Source of the DNA: Paludibacter sp.
GTDB lineage: Bacteria > Bacteroidota > Bacteroidia > Bacteroidales > Paludibacteraceae
NCBI GenBank assembly: GCA_010365115.1
Contig: JAAFGX010000006.1
Location: 1-64,000, forward strand
Length of the DNA stretch: 64,000 nucleotides
Reading direction: 5' to 3'
The notes beneath the pieces were generated by a model that saw nothing but the letters and a program-made list of their open reading frames with translations, made no database searches and was not told the DNA's origin. The stretch's first letter is position 1. Each line of letters opens with the position of its first letter. A program made the translations under genes and the position numbers. Below, one piece after another: positions 34,625 through 44,408 of the stretch.

Positions 34625-36652
34625 TCATCCAAATATCTCTCTCAATTCCTTATTACTCAGTTTACCAATCCAATTTTCGCCCGTAGCCACGGTCATATCG
34701 GCAAGATGTTTCTTTTGTTGAATCATTTCGTCAATACGTTCTTCGAAAGTATTTTTGGTTATCATCCGATGCACCATCACGTTTTTCTTTTGCCCGATAC
34801 GATAAGCACGGTCGGTGGCTTGGTTTTCTACTGCCGGATTCCACCACAGATCGTAATGGATGACATGTGAAGCAGCTGTCAGGTTCAAGCCTGTTCCAGC
34901 TGCTTTGAGTGAGAGGATAAAGATTTTGTCGGCACGGTTGTGCTGGAAACGTTCCACCATTTCCTGTCGTTGCTTTACATTGCAACCACCATGATAAAAC
35001 ATAGGTCGTTCGCCATATCTTTCTGTGATAAATCGCTCTAACAAATCACCCATTTCGCGGAATTGTGTAAAAATCAATACCTTTTCACCACTGTCCATTA
35101 TGCTGTCCAAGAGTTCAAAAAGCAGTTCCATCTTCCCTGAAAGCGATGAGTCAAAATTGCCGTTTTTCAAGAAATTAGTTGGGTGATTACATATTTGCTT
35201 CAACGCCAATATCATTTGAAGCACTAATCCTTGGCGTTTAAACAATGAATTGGAATCGCTAAAGCCTTCAATTTCTTCCATAGCTGCCTTCATGGTTTTT
35301 TCGTACAATGCAGCTTGTTGTTTGGTGAGCAGGGCAAACTGGTTTTGCTCCACCTTATCAGGTAAATCGGAAATAATTGACTTGTCGGACTTCATACGAC
35401 GCATCATAAACGGCGACGTTACTTTGCGGAATTTAGCCACGGCCTGCTCGTCGTTGAATACTTGAATCGGATCAGCAAAATCGTCCTTGAAAGTCTTTAC
35501 ATTGCCCATGTAACCCTTGTTGGCAAAGTCCATAATCGACCAGAATTCTGTCAATCGGTTTTCCACTGGCGTACCACTCATAGCAATGCGAATATTAGCT
35601 GGAATACTTTTAATGGCTTTTGCCTGTGCTGTGTCGTGATTCTTAATATTTTGGGCTTCATCAATAATCATCACCTGCCATTTATGCTTTTTTAGCAACT
35701 CGGTATCACTGCGCAAAACACCATAGGTTGTCAGCATAACATCAGCATTAAACAGTTTAATATTACGTGTAGTGCCGTGAAAAATATGCGACGAAACAGA
35801 AGGTGCAAACTTCTGAATCTCCGATTGCCAGTTGGTAAGCAAACCCGTAGGCACTACCACCAGCGCTTTGTGTTTGTCGTTAATGGCATTTTCTTCTTTG
35901 AATTTGAGCAAGATAGAAATCACTTGCAGCGTCTTTCCCAATCCCATATCGTCGGCAAGTATGCTTCCAAAGCCAATGCGACTGTTGCGGTACATCCACG
36001 AGAAACCACGATGTTGGTACGGTCGAAGTTGTGCATTCAAGCCTTCTGGTAGCGGTATATCTGTTGTTGAAGTAAGTTCGGCAATTAAATCCCGCACCTC
36101 GTTAGTAAGCAAAACGGGCGCACCATCGTACTCTTCCGACAATGCTGTTTGCAACATTTGGTACGAATTCAACGGTTTTTCGGTACTAAAATGCTTGTGC
36201 AGCTTTTCTAATTCCTGCTCACTCACATAGATATAATTTTCTTTGAAACGGAACAAACCGGAAGCATTTTTCATCAACTTTTTAAACTCCTCAGGGCTAA
36301 TGAGTGTGTCACCAATAGCCACTTGCCAATCGAACGATAACAAATCGTCTAAACGCACAAAACCTTGTCCTGCCTGACGTTTCAACTTTACAGACGCTTT
36401 GGGACGAAGAAGTTCCTGAAGCGATTTAGGAAGCAGGATTTTTATATCCAACAACCGTACAGCCGGCAATACTTCCATCAGAAAAGGAGAAAAATCTTTG
36501 ATATCGAAACGTATGGGATGATTTCCGCCCAAGTTAATATGCGTATCCAATCCGCGTATGAAAGGCGACAACAACGATAGGGATTGTAATATTTTGTAAC
36601 GTTGCTTGTCGAATTGTTTTTCTTTCAGAATTTTGGAAATGGAAATAGGCAA
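34625..36652 (-). CDS. SNF2-family helicase, C-terminal part of a split SWIM-SNF2 gene
   Basis: The 675-residue frame encodes a bacterial SNF2-associated region (about 1-190) and a full SNF2 ATPase: Walker A LADDMGLGKTL, Walker B variant IIDEAQNIK, SGTPVENRLTEFWSIMDF, and C-terminal helicase lobe with FTQFREMG and QATDRAYRIGQ. It begins at a TTG (36652) and there is no ATG until about residue 59. The frame is the same as that of the upstream SWIM frame, separated by one TAA at 36686-36688, so it was probably one protein. Expression as a separate protein is uncertain. Confidence 0.8.
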   Translation of the reverse strand: MPISISKILKEKQFDKQRYKILQSLSLLSPFIRGLDTHINLGGNHPIRFDIKDFSPFLMEVLPAVRLLDIKILLPKSLQELLRPKASVKLKRQAGQGFVRLDDLLSFDWQVAIGDTLISPEEFKKLMKNASGLFRFKENYIYVSEQELEKLHKHFSTEKPLNSYQMLQTALSEEYDGAPVLLTNEVRDLIAELTSTTDIPLPEGLNAQLRPYQHRGFSWMYRNSRIGFGSILADDMGLGKTLQVISILLKFKEENAINDKHKALVVVPTGLLTNWQSEIQKFAPSVSSHIFHGTTRNIKLFNADVMLTTYGVLRSDTELLKKHKWQVMIIDEAQNIKNHDTAQAKAIKSIPANIRIAMSGTPVENRLTEFWSIMDFANKGYMGNVKTFKDDFADPIQVFNDEQAVAKFRKVTSPFMMRRMKSDKSIISDLPDKVEQNQFALLTKQQAALYEKTMKAAMEEIEGFSDSNSLFKRQGLVLQMILALKQICNHPTNFLKNGNFDSSLSGKMELLFELLDSIMDSGEKVLIFTQFREMGDLLERFITERYGERPMFYHGGCNVKQRQEMVERFQHNRADKIFILSLKAAGTGLNLTAASHVIHYDLWWNPAVENQATDRAYRIGQKKNVMVHRMITKNTFEERIDEMIQQKKHLADMTVATGENWIGKLSNKELREIFG

Positions 36653-36685
36653 TTGTTCTGGATTAGAGGTATCTTCAATGCTAAC

Positions 36686-38128
36686 TTACACATCAAATTC
36701 CTGATGATCAAGTTCGGTTACAGTGATTACTGGTTTGAAGTTTTCTGTTGTCAGATGATACCTGTCCAACCAAACCTTCATGCCACCACTTAACGCATTT
36801 TCACCAACACCACTGAACGGGTAAGATTTGTTTTTAAAGAAAATATCCTCGAATAAATCACCATTGCTCGGTCGTGATAAATGCTTTACGAAACTGGAAA
36901 TAAAAATAGATAGCAATTCGGAGCATTGATTTTCGAGCGGCGATAGTCGTTCTACTTTCCGTATTATTTTAGGAGAAAGGAGTAATTCGGGCGGAAGAAT
37001 TTTCTCTAATTTCCCAACTAACAGGCGCACATTGGTATCAATCATAGCTGGTAACCACCGCACCAGATACTCTTTATTGGCAAGCTGAACAATCTGTGGA
37101 ACCACATTGCCATTGGCTACCAAGTGTAACGAAGCATAAAGCAGCTTATGTATAGCAGCTACCGACGGTTGATAGTCGAGTAAACGGTCGGGGTTTAGCT
37201 GAAAAATAGCAGGAATAAGCTCTTCAATTCGCTTTATCGAATGATTCTCTCCTCCCACTTCAAATGCATTATTCGTATTAACGGAAATGGATACTGTTGT
37301 GTGGGAATTTATCTCAATAGACTTAGACTTAGTAGGAAAAACAACATCGAAACTCATTTTTTTGCTGATTAACCGTTTGGCCTCTTTGGCATTCCGTAAG
37401 AATTGCAAAGCAAATTTCTCACGAAAATTTCCATTGGAATAAAACGGCGGTGCATCGGGCAGTAACTGAACCAACGGTTCAGCTATGTGTTGAAGTTGAG
37501 AGAAATCGACCCTCTCGTATGCACTTTCTTCATTGAATTCAACTGTTCCAACTTTAGCTTCTTTTAGCAGACTTTCAAGCGTGGGAATCTCAGTTTTCTT
37601 TTGGTCGGCAATAAAAATTCCTCTCTTTTTCAATTCATCCAGCAAGTTCACTTTATGAATTTCAAAGACAAGGAAGGGATTATTATCGATTTCACGGCTC
37701 ACCATATATATAACCGCTGCCAAATGCTTACAAGGCACTGCCCAATCGGGACAAGAGCATTGCATCTTGAAATCAGTCCATTGGCGTGGAAAAACCTTTA
37801 ATCCAGCAGTTTCGGCAATGGTGAGTATTGCAGGATCAAGTTCGCGGTTCAATAACTTTGAAATCAATGCCGGACGCTCAATAATTCCTTTCATCAGTAC
37901 TTCCACCTGTTCTTCGAAAAACGGTGGAACAATCAAATTCACTTTGTATGGCGAAGGACGGCTGCCCGCCACTTTAGCTAGAATCTGGTTTTCTTTGATT
38001 TTAACTTCTTTCACATGACCGCTCCGTGCATAGGAAGCACCTCGGGGCAATCGATTATCATAATCTACATTTTCCAACGAACGCAACCAATGTTCGCCCC
38101 ACCATGTTTTTCCAAATTGAGAAGCCAT
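36686..38128 (-). CDS. SWIM zinc-finger protein, N-terminal part of a split SWIM-SNF2 gene
   Basis: The 480-aa frame starts MASQFGKTWWGEHWL and has the SWIM CxCx6CxH finger (Cys124, Cys126, Cys133, His135) followed by SNF2-associated helical sequence ending TELDHQEFDV. After the TAA the frame continues VSIEDTSNPEQLPISISKI into the helicase without a shift. SWIM-SNF2 proteins of this class are usually a single chain of about 1,100-1,200 residues, which is what readthrough would give (1,166). DNA-binding and remodelling role inferred from family. Confidence 0.82.
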   Translation of the reverse strand: MASQFGKTWWGEHWLRSLENVDYDNRLPRGASYARSGHVKEVKIKENQILAKVAGSRPSPYKVNLIVPPFFEEQVEVLMKGIIERPALISKLLNRELDPAILTIAETAGLKVFPRQWTDFKMQCSCPDWAVPCKHLAAVIYMVSREIDNNPFLVFEIHKVNLLDELKKRGIFIADQKKTEIPTLESLLKEAKVGTVEFNEESAYERVDFSQLQHIAEPLVQLLPDAPPFYSNGNFREKFALQFLRNAKEAKRLISKKMSFDVVFPTKSKSIEINSHTTVSISVNTNNAFEVGGENHSIKRIEELIPAIFQLNPDRLLDYQPSVAAIHKLLYASLHLVANGNVVPQIVQLANKEYLVRWLPAMIDTNVRLLVGKLEKILPPELLLSPKIIRKVERLSPLENQCSELLSIFISSFVKHLSRPSNGDLFEDIFFKNKSYPFSGVGENALSGGMKVWLDRYHLTTENFKPVITVTELDHQEFDV

Positions 38129-38194
38129 ATCTTTTTAATTTTTATTTTTTCGCTAATTGGCGAAATACATTTAACGTTTTACTATTATAAATTA

Positions 38195-38983
38195 TTAAAT
38201 AACAACGCCTTGTGGTAAATTGACTTTATCAACAGACCAAAAATCCCATTTATAAAGTAGTGTCATCGTACCATTGCCTAAAAACTGAAATGAATTATTA
38301 GATCCTTCTACTTGTCCTGTAAATTCGCAATCAAATTGAACTTTTGCCTTTTCTACATCAAATTCCAGTTCTGAAATTTCAAACTTGCATAACAAAAAAG
38401 AACTAAAAGCTTCTCTAAAGTGTATATGCCAATCCATTTTTTCTGCTTCACTGGTCATAAAAGTAGTATAAAAATCGCTCTCTTTATTTAGGTATGATTG
38501 CATGAAATCGTAAGAATGATTCCGAATATCATATTCATGATTAGGGTGAAATTCTTCATAAGTGTAGCAAGACATCATTCCCGGAATATGAACATCATCT
38601 TTCTCTTCCAGAAAAAGTTCTTCTGTTATAAACCGATACAACTTTCTGTCATCTACATCACAAAGTGTAACTAAGCTAATTTGATGTTCGTTCATATAAT
38701 TCTTAAGTCTGTCTAATTCTTCGGTAACTTCAGTATCATTCAACTCTTCCAATTTTCGATAAATAGGATTTCCCAAAAAATCATAAACAGTTATTCGTTT
38801 GGCATTTTTCCATGCATCTTCGTATGCCATAATATTATCCAGAAACTGACTTTCAATTTCAGGTGGCAAATCGATGTCCTCGGACATACTTCCAAAATAA
38901 GCTCCGTGTTCATCGGTAAGCTTCTTTTTCTTTTCTTCATTTGCTCGTTGTAGAGGATTTAGCTCTTCATTTGAATTTTCCAT
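38195..38983 (-). CDS. hypothetical protein
   Basis: The 262-aa soluble acidic protein has a Lys/Glu-rich N-terminus (LQRANEEKKKKLTDEHG) and a central region rich in aromatic and acidic residues (SCYTYEEFHPNHEYDIRNHS). No signal peptide, membrane helix or known motif was found. It lies 45 nt downstream of the SEC-C gene remnant on the same strand, so the two may have formed an operon. Confidence 0.6.
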   Translation of the reverse strand: MENSNEELNPLQRANEEKKKKLTDEHGAYFGSMSEDIDLPPEIESQFLDNIMAYEDAWKNAKRITVYDFLGNPIYRKLEELNDTEVTEELDRLKNYMNEHQISLVTLCDVDDRKLYRFITEELFLEEKDDVHIPGMMSCYTYEEFHPNHEYDIRNHSYDFMQSYLNKESDFYTTFMTSEAEKMDWHIHFREAFSSFLLCKFEISELEFDVEKAKVQFDCEFTGQVEGSNNSFQFLGNGTMTLLYKWDFWSVDKVNLPQGVVI

Positions 38984-39028
38984 AGGATGATGCGTTATTA
39001 AATATTAGGTTTCTATAGTCTTGGCAAT

Positions 39029-39842
39029 TTAATTATTTTCACAGCATTTCTTGTATTTTTTTCCACTTCCACACGGGCAAGGGTCGTTCCTTCCAATCTT
39101 AGTGTTTACTATTGGTTGGGGGTTAAAATTTCGCAAGCTGTAGGTAACTTAATGTCGTGTGTAAATTGTGGCGCATCAATACTCAACTGGACGACAGCTT
39201 TGTCTATTACTTTGGGAGTGCGTATCTCAACCCATTCCTCGTCTTGACGTTTCATACTTTTGTCAAGATTAACAACTTGATTTGTCGGTCAAAATCAAAA
39301 ATATTCAATCCAAGCCGAAATTCTTTATTCAATTTTTCAATAATGTTTAGTCGCAATTGGGCTTGTTCTGTATTTTTAATACCAATAAAATAATAAAATG
39401 CAGTAGTGTAAAATCCACTTACTTCGCCATAATGAAACTCAGTTCGCTCAGGATACAATAATTTTAATTCCATCGCATCTCCTAGAATTTCAGGCACTTT
39501 CTCGAATTCATTTTCGTGAATCGCAATATTCGCCTGAGTGACTCTGCCATAAAGATATTCGGGGTGTAAGCTAACAATCCGACGGTTGATTTCGGTTGCC
39601 ATAAAATGATTTCCCTGCATTTCGTAAAGCGACGACAAGAAGTTTTTGAATTGGGGAACTGATGGATATTTCTTTATCAAATCGTTGAGCTCTTTTAAAG
39701 CACTATTTTTCTTTTTTTGAACTTTTATCGACATTTCTTCCAGTTTTTCCTGTATTTCTGGAGTAACTCCATACAGTTTGTTGATTACGTCGGTTGAAGA
39801 ACTAACCTTGTAGCCCGAAATGATTAATTTATTGGTATTCAT
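39029..39842 (-). pseudogene. TPR/SEC-C motif protein gene broken by two frameshifts
   Basis: The intact first part (39252-39842) encodes MNTNKLIISGYKVSSS with TPR-like helices (PSVPQFKNFLSSLYEMQGNH). It stops after ILTKV. In the next frame the protein continues NLDKSMKRQDEEWVEIRTPK to CEIL, and after another shift in a C5 run it reads [20 protein letters not shown] then [11 protein letters not shown] and stops at 39029. That end is a classic SEC-C zinc motif ([13 protein letters not shown]). Both shifts have the same sense, consistent with one lost base each. They may be real decay or sequencing errors in homopolymers. Confidence 0.8.
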
Positions 39843-40474
39843 TATTTTATTGATTGGTAAAATATAAAAACTTATTGTCAACTATTTATGTATTTGATTA
39901 TCTGTAATATATAACTAACATCGCGTTAGAATTGAGCAGCATTACTAATAAAATTAACCCTTTCCATTCAAATAAGATTTGATGGTAGGTGTTTGCTATA
40001 ATATTTTTAAATGTGCAACGGATTAATACCCATTAATACAAGATGCACTAGATTAAAATTCATTGCCTCAATATGTTACGTCCAGACAGAACTTGTTTAA
40101 TTGCTCAACAACAGATGCCTTAGGTATGATGCATTTTATTGTGCTGGGTTTTAAACCAACGATAAATATATAAAAACTAAATTTCATGCAAATATAATAA
40201 AAATCAATCGGAGAAATTACATCTATCATAAAAAACAGCATAGATCGATATTTCTTAATAGTTAAATATTAGATTCTTAATAGTCTTCAAATAAATAAAT
40301 AAAATAGAAAAATAGAATATGAATTTAATCAATGAAAATATCCTCACAATTTTATAACTTTGCAACCCAAAACATTAGGTATTAATTGAATGTTATCATG
40401 ATGTTTTCAGGTAGAATTCATGCGTCCGAATGGCAATTATGAATATTCAATTAAAAATTACGAACTAAAATATA
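39843..40474. other. AT-rich intergenic region upstream of mnmG
   Basis: No reading frame of note is present in about 630 bp. A -7 box TAACTTTG at 40355-40362 points toward mnmG, 112 nt away. A minus-strand TATATTTG lies at 40189-40196. Confidence 0.45.
40355..40362 (+). promoter_or_regulatory. -7 box for mnmG
   Basis: TAACTTTG fits TAnnTTTG; the leader to the mnmG ATG is about 110 nt. Confidence 0.5.
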
Positions 40475-42349
40475 ATGGATTTTAAATACGACGTTATCGT
40501 TATAGGTGCTGGTCATGCCGGAAACGAAGCAGCCTGCGCAGCAGCCAACATGGGTTCCAAAACATTGCTCATTACCATGGACATGAATAAAATTGGTCAA
40601 ATGAGCTGTAACCCTGCAGTGGGTGGAATTGCAAAAGGGCAAATAGTGCGTGAAATCGATGCACTTGGTGGTCAAATGGGAATAATTACCGACCGCAGCG
40701 CCATACAATTCCGCATGCTCAACCGGTCGAAAGGTCCAGCCATGTGGAGTCCACGTTCCCAAAGTGATCGTCACGAATTTATACAACAATGGATTCGTAC
40801 CGTTTCCAACACCGATAATTTATTTATTTGGCAAGATACTGTAAATGAATTGGTGATCGAAAACGGTGTTGTAACCGGATTAAAGTCGGCCCTTGGAATT
40901 CACTTTCGTGCAAAATCAGTCATACTCACCGCAGGAACTTTCCTTGGAGGACTGATGCATTTCGGAAAAAATCAATTAGTTGGTGGGCGCATTTCAGAAC
41001 CTGCATCCTTCGGAATTACAGAACAGCTCAAATCCATCGGCTTTTCTACCGACAGAATGAAAACAGGAACTCCCTGCCGAATTGACGGAAGAAGTATAAA
41101 TTTCTCCAAAATGACCGAACAAGAAGGAGAAAAAGATTTCCACAAATTCTCATTCTTGGAAGAAGTAACTCGCGAATTGAAACAGGAAAGTTGCTGGATA
41201 ACGAATACCAACGAAACTACGCACAATGAAATTAGAAAAGGTTTAGAATTTTCTCCTCTATTCAACGGACAAATTCAAAGTATTGGACCGCGGTATTGTC
41301 CCAGCATAGAAACCAAAATTGTTACCTTTGCCGATAAACTTTCACACCAGTTATTTCTCGAACCCGAAGGAGTCAATTCACAAGAATATTATTTAAATGG
41401 TTTTTCGTCGTCTCTCCCACTCGAAGTTCAGATTGCTGCTATCCATACAATTCAAGGTTTGGAAAACGCTCAGCTCTTCCGTCCGGGTTATGCCATTGAA
41501 TATGATTTCTTCGATCCAACACAGCTTAAACACACGCTGGAAACGAAACTAATCAAGAATCTATTTTTTGCCGGACAGGTAAACGGAACCACCGGTTATG
41601 AAGAAGCTGGTGGTCAGGGATTGATTGCAGGCATCAACGCACACATTAATTGTGTTGGCGGAAAAGAATTTACCCTTGCCCGCAACGAAGCATACATTGG
41701 TGTTCTCATCGACGATTTAGTTACCAAAGGTGTAGACGAACCTTACCGAATGTTTACTTCCCGGGCCGAATATCGAATGCTTCTTCGACAAGACGATGCC
41801 GATATGCGATTAACAGAAAAAGGATATGTCCTTGGCTTAGCAACAAAAAATCGCTTCGATCAACTTAACACCAAAAAAGTAGCACAGGCAAAACTAACCG
41901 ATTTCATCAAAACATATTCTATAAAACCAGCGCAAATAAATGAATTTTTAGCAGCAAACAATTCATCGGAACTTAAACACGGCTGCAAACTGAGCGATTT
42001 GGTACTTCGACCACAACTGGGAATAGAAATGTTGGCAGATGCACTACCCGCTTTGAAAGAAAAATTAGAAGAAATTAGTTCCCGCAAAGAAGAAATAGTG
42101 GAAGCAACGGAAGTCTTATTGAAATACGAAGGTTACATCGAAAGGGAGAAACTGATTGCAGAAAAACTGCAACGATTGGAACACATCAACATCCGTGGAC
42201 GGATTGACTACTCTTCAATCCACTCCTTATCCACCGAAGCGCGCCAGAAACTAACCAAGATAGACCCTGAAAACATTGGTCAGGCAAGCCGTATTCCGGG
42301 CATTTCGCCTAGTGATGTGAATATATTGTTGGTGATGTTGGGGCGATAA
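40475..42349 (+). CDS. mnmG: tRNA uridine-5-carboxymethylaminomethyl modification FAD enzyme
   Basis: The 624-aa protein has the dinucleotide-binding motif IGAGHAGNEAA, the MSCNPAVGGIAKGQIVREIDALGG block, GTFLGGLMHFG and FFAGQVNGTTGYEEAGGQGL. It acts with MnmE to modify the wobble uridine of several tRNAs. Length is typical. It ends 2 nt before a palindromic repeat and about 40 nt before two parS-like sites. Confidence 0.97.
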   Translation: MDFKYDVIVIGAGHAGNEAACAAANMGSKTLLITMDMNKIGQMSCNPAVGGIAKGQIVREIDALGGQMGIITDRSAIQFRMLNRSKGPAMWSPRSQSDRHEFIQQWIRTVSNTDNLFIWQDTVNELVIENGVVTGLKSALGIHFRAKSVILTAGTFLGGLMHFGKNQLVGGRISEPASFGITEQLKSIGFSTDRMKTGTPCRIDGRSINFSKMTEQEGEKDFHKFSFLEEVTRELKQESCWITNTNETTHNEIRKGLEFSPLFNGQIQSIGPRYCPSIETKIVTFADKLSHQLFLEPEGVNSQEYYLNGFSSSLPLEVQIAAIHTIQGLENAQLFRPGYAIEYDFFDPTQLKHTLETKLIKNLFFAGQVNGTTGYEEAGGQGLIAGINAHINCVGGKEFTLARNEAYIGVLIDDLVTKGVDEPYRMFTSRAEYRMLLRQDDADMRLTEKGYVLGLATKNRFDQLNTKKVAQAKLTDFIKTYSIKPAQINEFLAANNSSELKHGCKLSDLVLRPQLGIEMLADALPALKEKLEEISSRKEEIVEATEVLLKYEGYIEREKLIAEKLQRLEHINIRGRIDYSSIHSLSTEARQKLTKIDPENIGQASRIPGISPSDVNILLVMLGR

Positions 42350-42350
42350 A

Positions 42351-42375
42351 TAACCCCTAACCCCTAAAGGGGAAC
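42351..42375. repeat. C-rich/G-rich palindromic repeat after mnmG
   Basis: TAACCCCTAACCCCTAAAGG leading to GGAAC; same family as the copy facing it at 42472-42494. Confidence 0.8.
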
Positions 42376-42386
42376 AAGATATGAAA

Positions 42387-42402
42387 TGTTCCACGTGAAA
42401 CA
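42387..42402. promoter_or_regulatory. parS-like site 1
   Basis: TGTTCCACGTGAAACA differs from the classical ParB-binding parS 16-mer TGTTTCACGTGAAACA at one position. parS sites cluster near the chromosomal origin in most bacteria, and mnmG (gidA) is a frequent origin neighbour. Confidence 0.75.
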
Positions 42403-42432
42403 ATTCGAATTGCAATCACAAAAAAAACATAA

Positions 42433-42448
42433 AGTTCCACGTGGAACA
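42433..42448. promoter_or_regulatory. parS-like site 2
   Basis: AGTTCCACGTGGAACA contains the fully palindromic core GTTCCACGTGGAAC, a known parS form. It lies 46 bp from site 1, in the same intergenic gap. Confidence 0.75.
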
Positions 42449-42471
42449 AAATAATCTAACTAAATATTATT

Positions 42472-42494
42472 CCCCTTAAGGGGCTAGGGGTCAT
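42472..42494. repeat. C-rich/G-rich palindromic repeat abutting uvrC
   Basis: CCCCTTAAGGGGCTAGGGG followed by TCAT ends just 1-2 nt before the uvrC ATG, so the repeat forms part of the ribosome-binding region. Confidence 0.8.
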
Positions 42495-42495
42495 C

Positions 42496-44313
42496 ATGAA
42501 AACTTCAGACACTTTAAAAGAACAAGTAAATTCACTGCCGGATAAACCGGGGGTTTACCAGTATTTTAATGCCAATGAAGAAATCATCTATGTAGGGAAA
42601 GCCAAGAATTTAAAGAAAAGGGTTACCTCCTATTTCAACAAAATACACGAACACGGCAAAACAAATGTTCTTGTAAAAAATATTGTTACTTTAAAATATA
42701 TCATTGTTGAGTCCGAAGAAGACGCATTACTTTTAGAGAATAACCTGATAAAAGAATATCAACCCCGCTACAATGTGTTGTTGAAAGATGGGAAAACTTA
42801 TCCAAGTATATGCATAACTAACGAACCATTTCCACGCATTTTTAAAACTAGGAATATATATAAAAACGGTGGCACCTATTTTGGTCCATATAGTTCCAAT
42901 TACACCATCAATTCTCTACTTGAAATTATACATAACCTCTTCCCTATTCGTACTTGCAAACTGCCTTTGACAAAAGAAAATATTCAGGCTGGCAAATTTA
43001 AAGTTTGCTTACAATACCATATTCATAAATGCAATGGTCCATGCGAAGGAAAAGAAACCGAATCGGAATACAAAATAAACATTGAACAAATACGCCAGAT
43101 AATTCAGGGAGATGCCAACGAGATAAGCAAAGTTTTGCTAGAACAAATGAAAATTTTAGCAGCGCAATACAAATTTGAAGAGGCGCACCAAATTAAGTTG
43201 AAATATGATTTGATAGAAAATTATAAATCAAAATCGATAATTGCAAACTCAGTAGTTGAAAATACAGATGTGTTTGCCTACGATGAAAATGATAATTCTG
43301 CTTATGTAAATATCTTGCGTATTTCAAAGGGTTGCGTTATTCAAGGCTACACCATAGAGTACAAGAAAAGGTTAGATGAACCGAAAGAAGAATTGTTAGC
43401 AATGGCTATTGTTGAATTACGCGAACGATTCCAGAGCAACTCGAAGGAAATTATAGTTCCATTTAAGATTGATTGTGAATTTAAAAATGTATCAGTTGTC
43501 ATACCACAGCGGGGTGATAGAAAGAAACTACTCGATTTATCCTTGCAAAACGTACGACAATACAAACTGGATAAGCTGAAACAATCAGAAAAATTGAATC
43601 CGGATCAACGTAGTATTCAACTGCTTAAAAGTATTCAAGACGTTTTACACATGGAAAAAACACCGATGACTATTGAATGTTTCGATAATTCAAACATTTC
43701 GGGAACTGATGCGGTTGCAGCTTGCGTAGTTTTCAAAAAAGGGAAACCATCTAAAAAAGACTACCGAAAATATAATATTAAAACTGTTGTTGGACCTGAT
43801 GATTATGCTTCTATGAAAGAAGTTGTGCGCAGAAGATACACACGAATGTTAAATGAAGAAACGCCTTTACCCGATTTAATAATTGCTGACGGTGGAATCG
43901 GACAAATGGAAGTTATACGCCAGGTGATTGAAGACGAACTTAAGTTGAGGATTCCAATAGCCGGACTTGCAAAAGACAGCAAACATCATACCCGCGAATT
44001 ACTCTTTGGTTTTCCGCCAAAAGAAATTGGTTTAAAAATTAATGATCCACTTTTTAAATTGCTTGCCTCAATGCAGGACGAAGTTCATCGATTTGCCATC
44101 ACTTTCCATCGCGACAAAAGAAGCAAAACTCAAATCGCATCGGAACTTGATACGATACCCGGAATTGGAGAAAAAACTAAAAATGAACTAATAAAGCAAT
44201 TTAAAAGCGTAAAACGAATTAGAAGCGCTAATTTAGTGGAACTTTCTGAAACAATAGGAAATAACAGAGCATCAATAGTTTACAACTATTTCAACAGTGA
44301 TTTGAAGCCCTGA
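42496..44313 (+). CDS. uvrC: excinuclease ABC subunit C
   Basis: The 605-aa protein has an N-terminal GIY-YIG nuclease domain (KPGVYQYFNANEEIIYVGKA), a Cys-rich segment (CLQYHIHKCNGPCEG), a UVR helix (QYKFEEAHQIKLKYD), a central RNase H-like endonuclease domain (IECFDNSNISGTDAV, IADGGIGQMEV) and C-terminal helix-hairpin-helix repeats (IPGIGEKTKNELIKQF). It makes both incisions in nucleotide excision repair with UvrB. The start directly follows a palindromic repeat. Confidence 0.96.
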   Translation: MKTSDTLKEQVNSLPDKPGVYQYFNANEEIIYVGKAKNLKKRVTSYFNKIHEHGKTNVLVKNIVTLKYIIVESEEDALLLENNLIKEYQPRYNVLLKDGKTYPSICITNEPFPRIFKTRNIYKNGGTYFGPYSSNYTINSLLEIIHNLFPIRTCKLPLTKENIQAGKFKVCLQYHIHKCNGPCEGKETESEYKINIEQIRQIIQGDANEISKVLLEQMKILAAQYKFEEAHQIKLKYDLIENYKSKSIIANSVVENTDVFAYDENDNSAYVNILRISKGCVIQGYTIEYKKRLDEPKEELLAMAIVELRERFQSNSKEIIVPFKIDCEFKNVSVVIPQRGDRKKLLDLSLQNVRQYKLDKLKQSEKLNPDQRSIQLLKSIQDVLHMEKTPMTIECFDNSNISGTDAVAACVVFKKGKPSKKDYRKYNIKTVVGPDDYASMKEVVRRRYTRMLNEETPLPDLIIADGGIGQMEVIRQVIEDELKLRIPIAGLAKDSKHHTRELLFGFPPKEIGLKINDPLFKLLASMQDEVHRFAITFHRDKRSKTQIASELDTIPGIGEKTKNELIKQFKSVKRIRSANLVELSETIGNNRASIVYNYFNSDLKP

Positions 44314-44408
44314 GAATTGGATAATTAGAAATAGCTGTATCTTTGCAGGCAAATACAGCCCCCTAAATCCCCCAAGGGGAACTTGTTAATTAGTTAAATT
44401 ATATTTAG

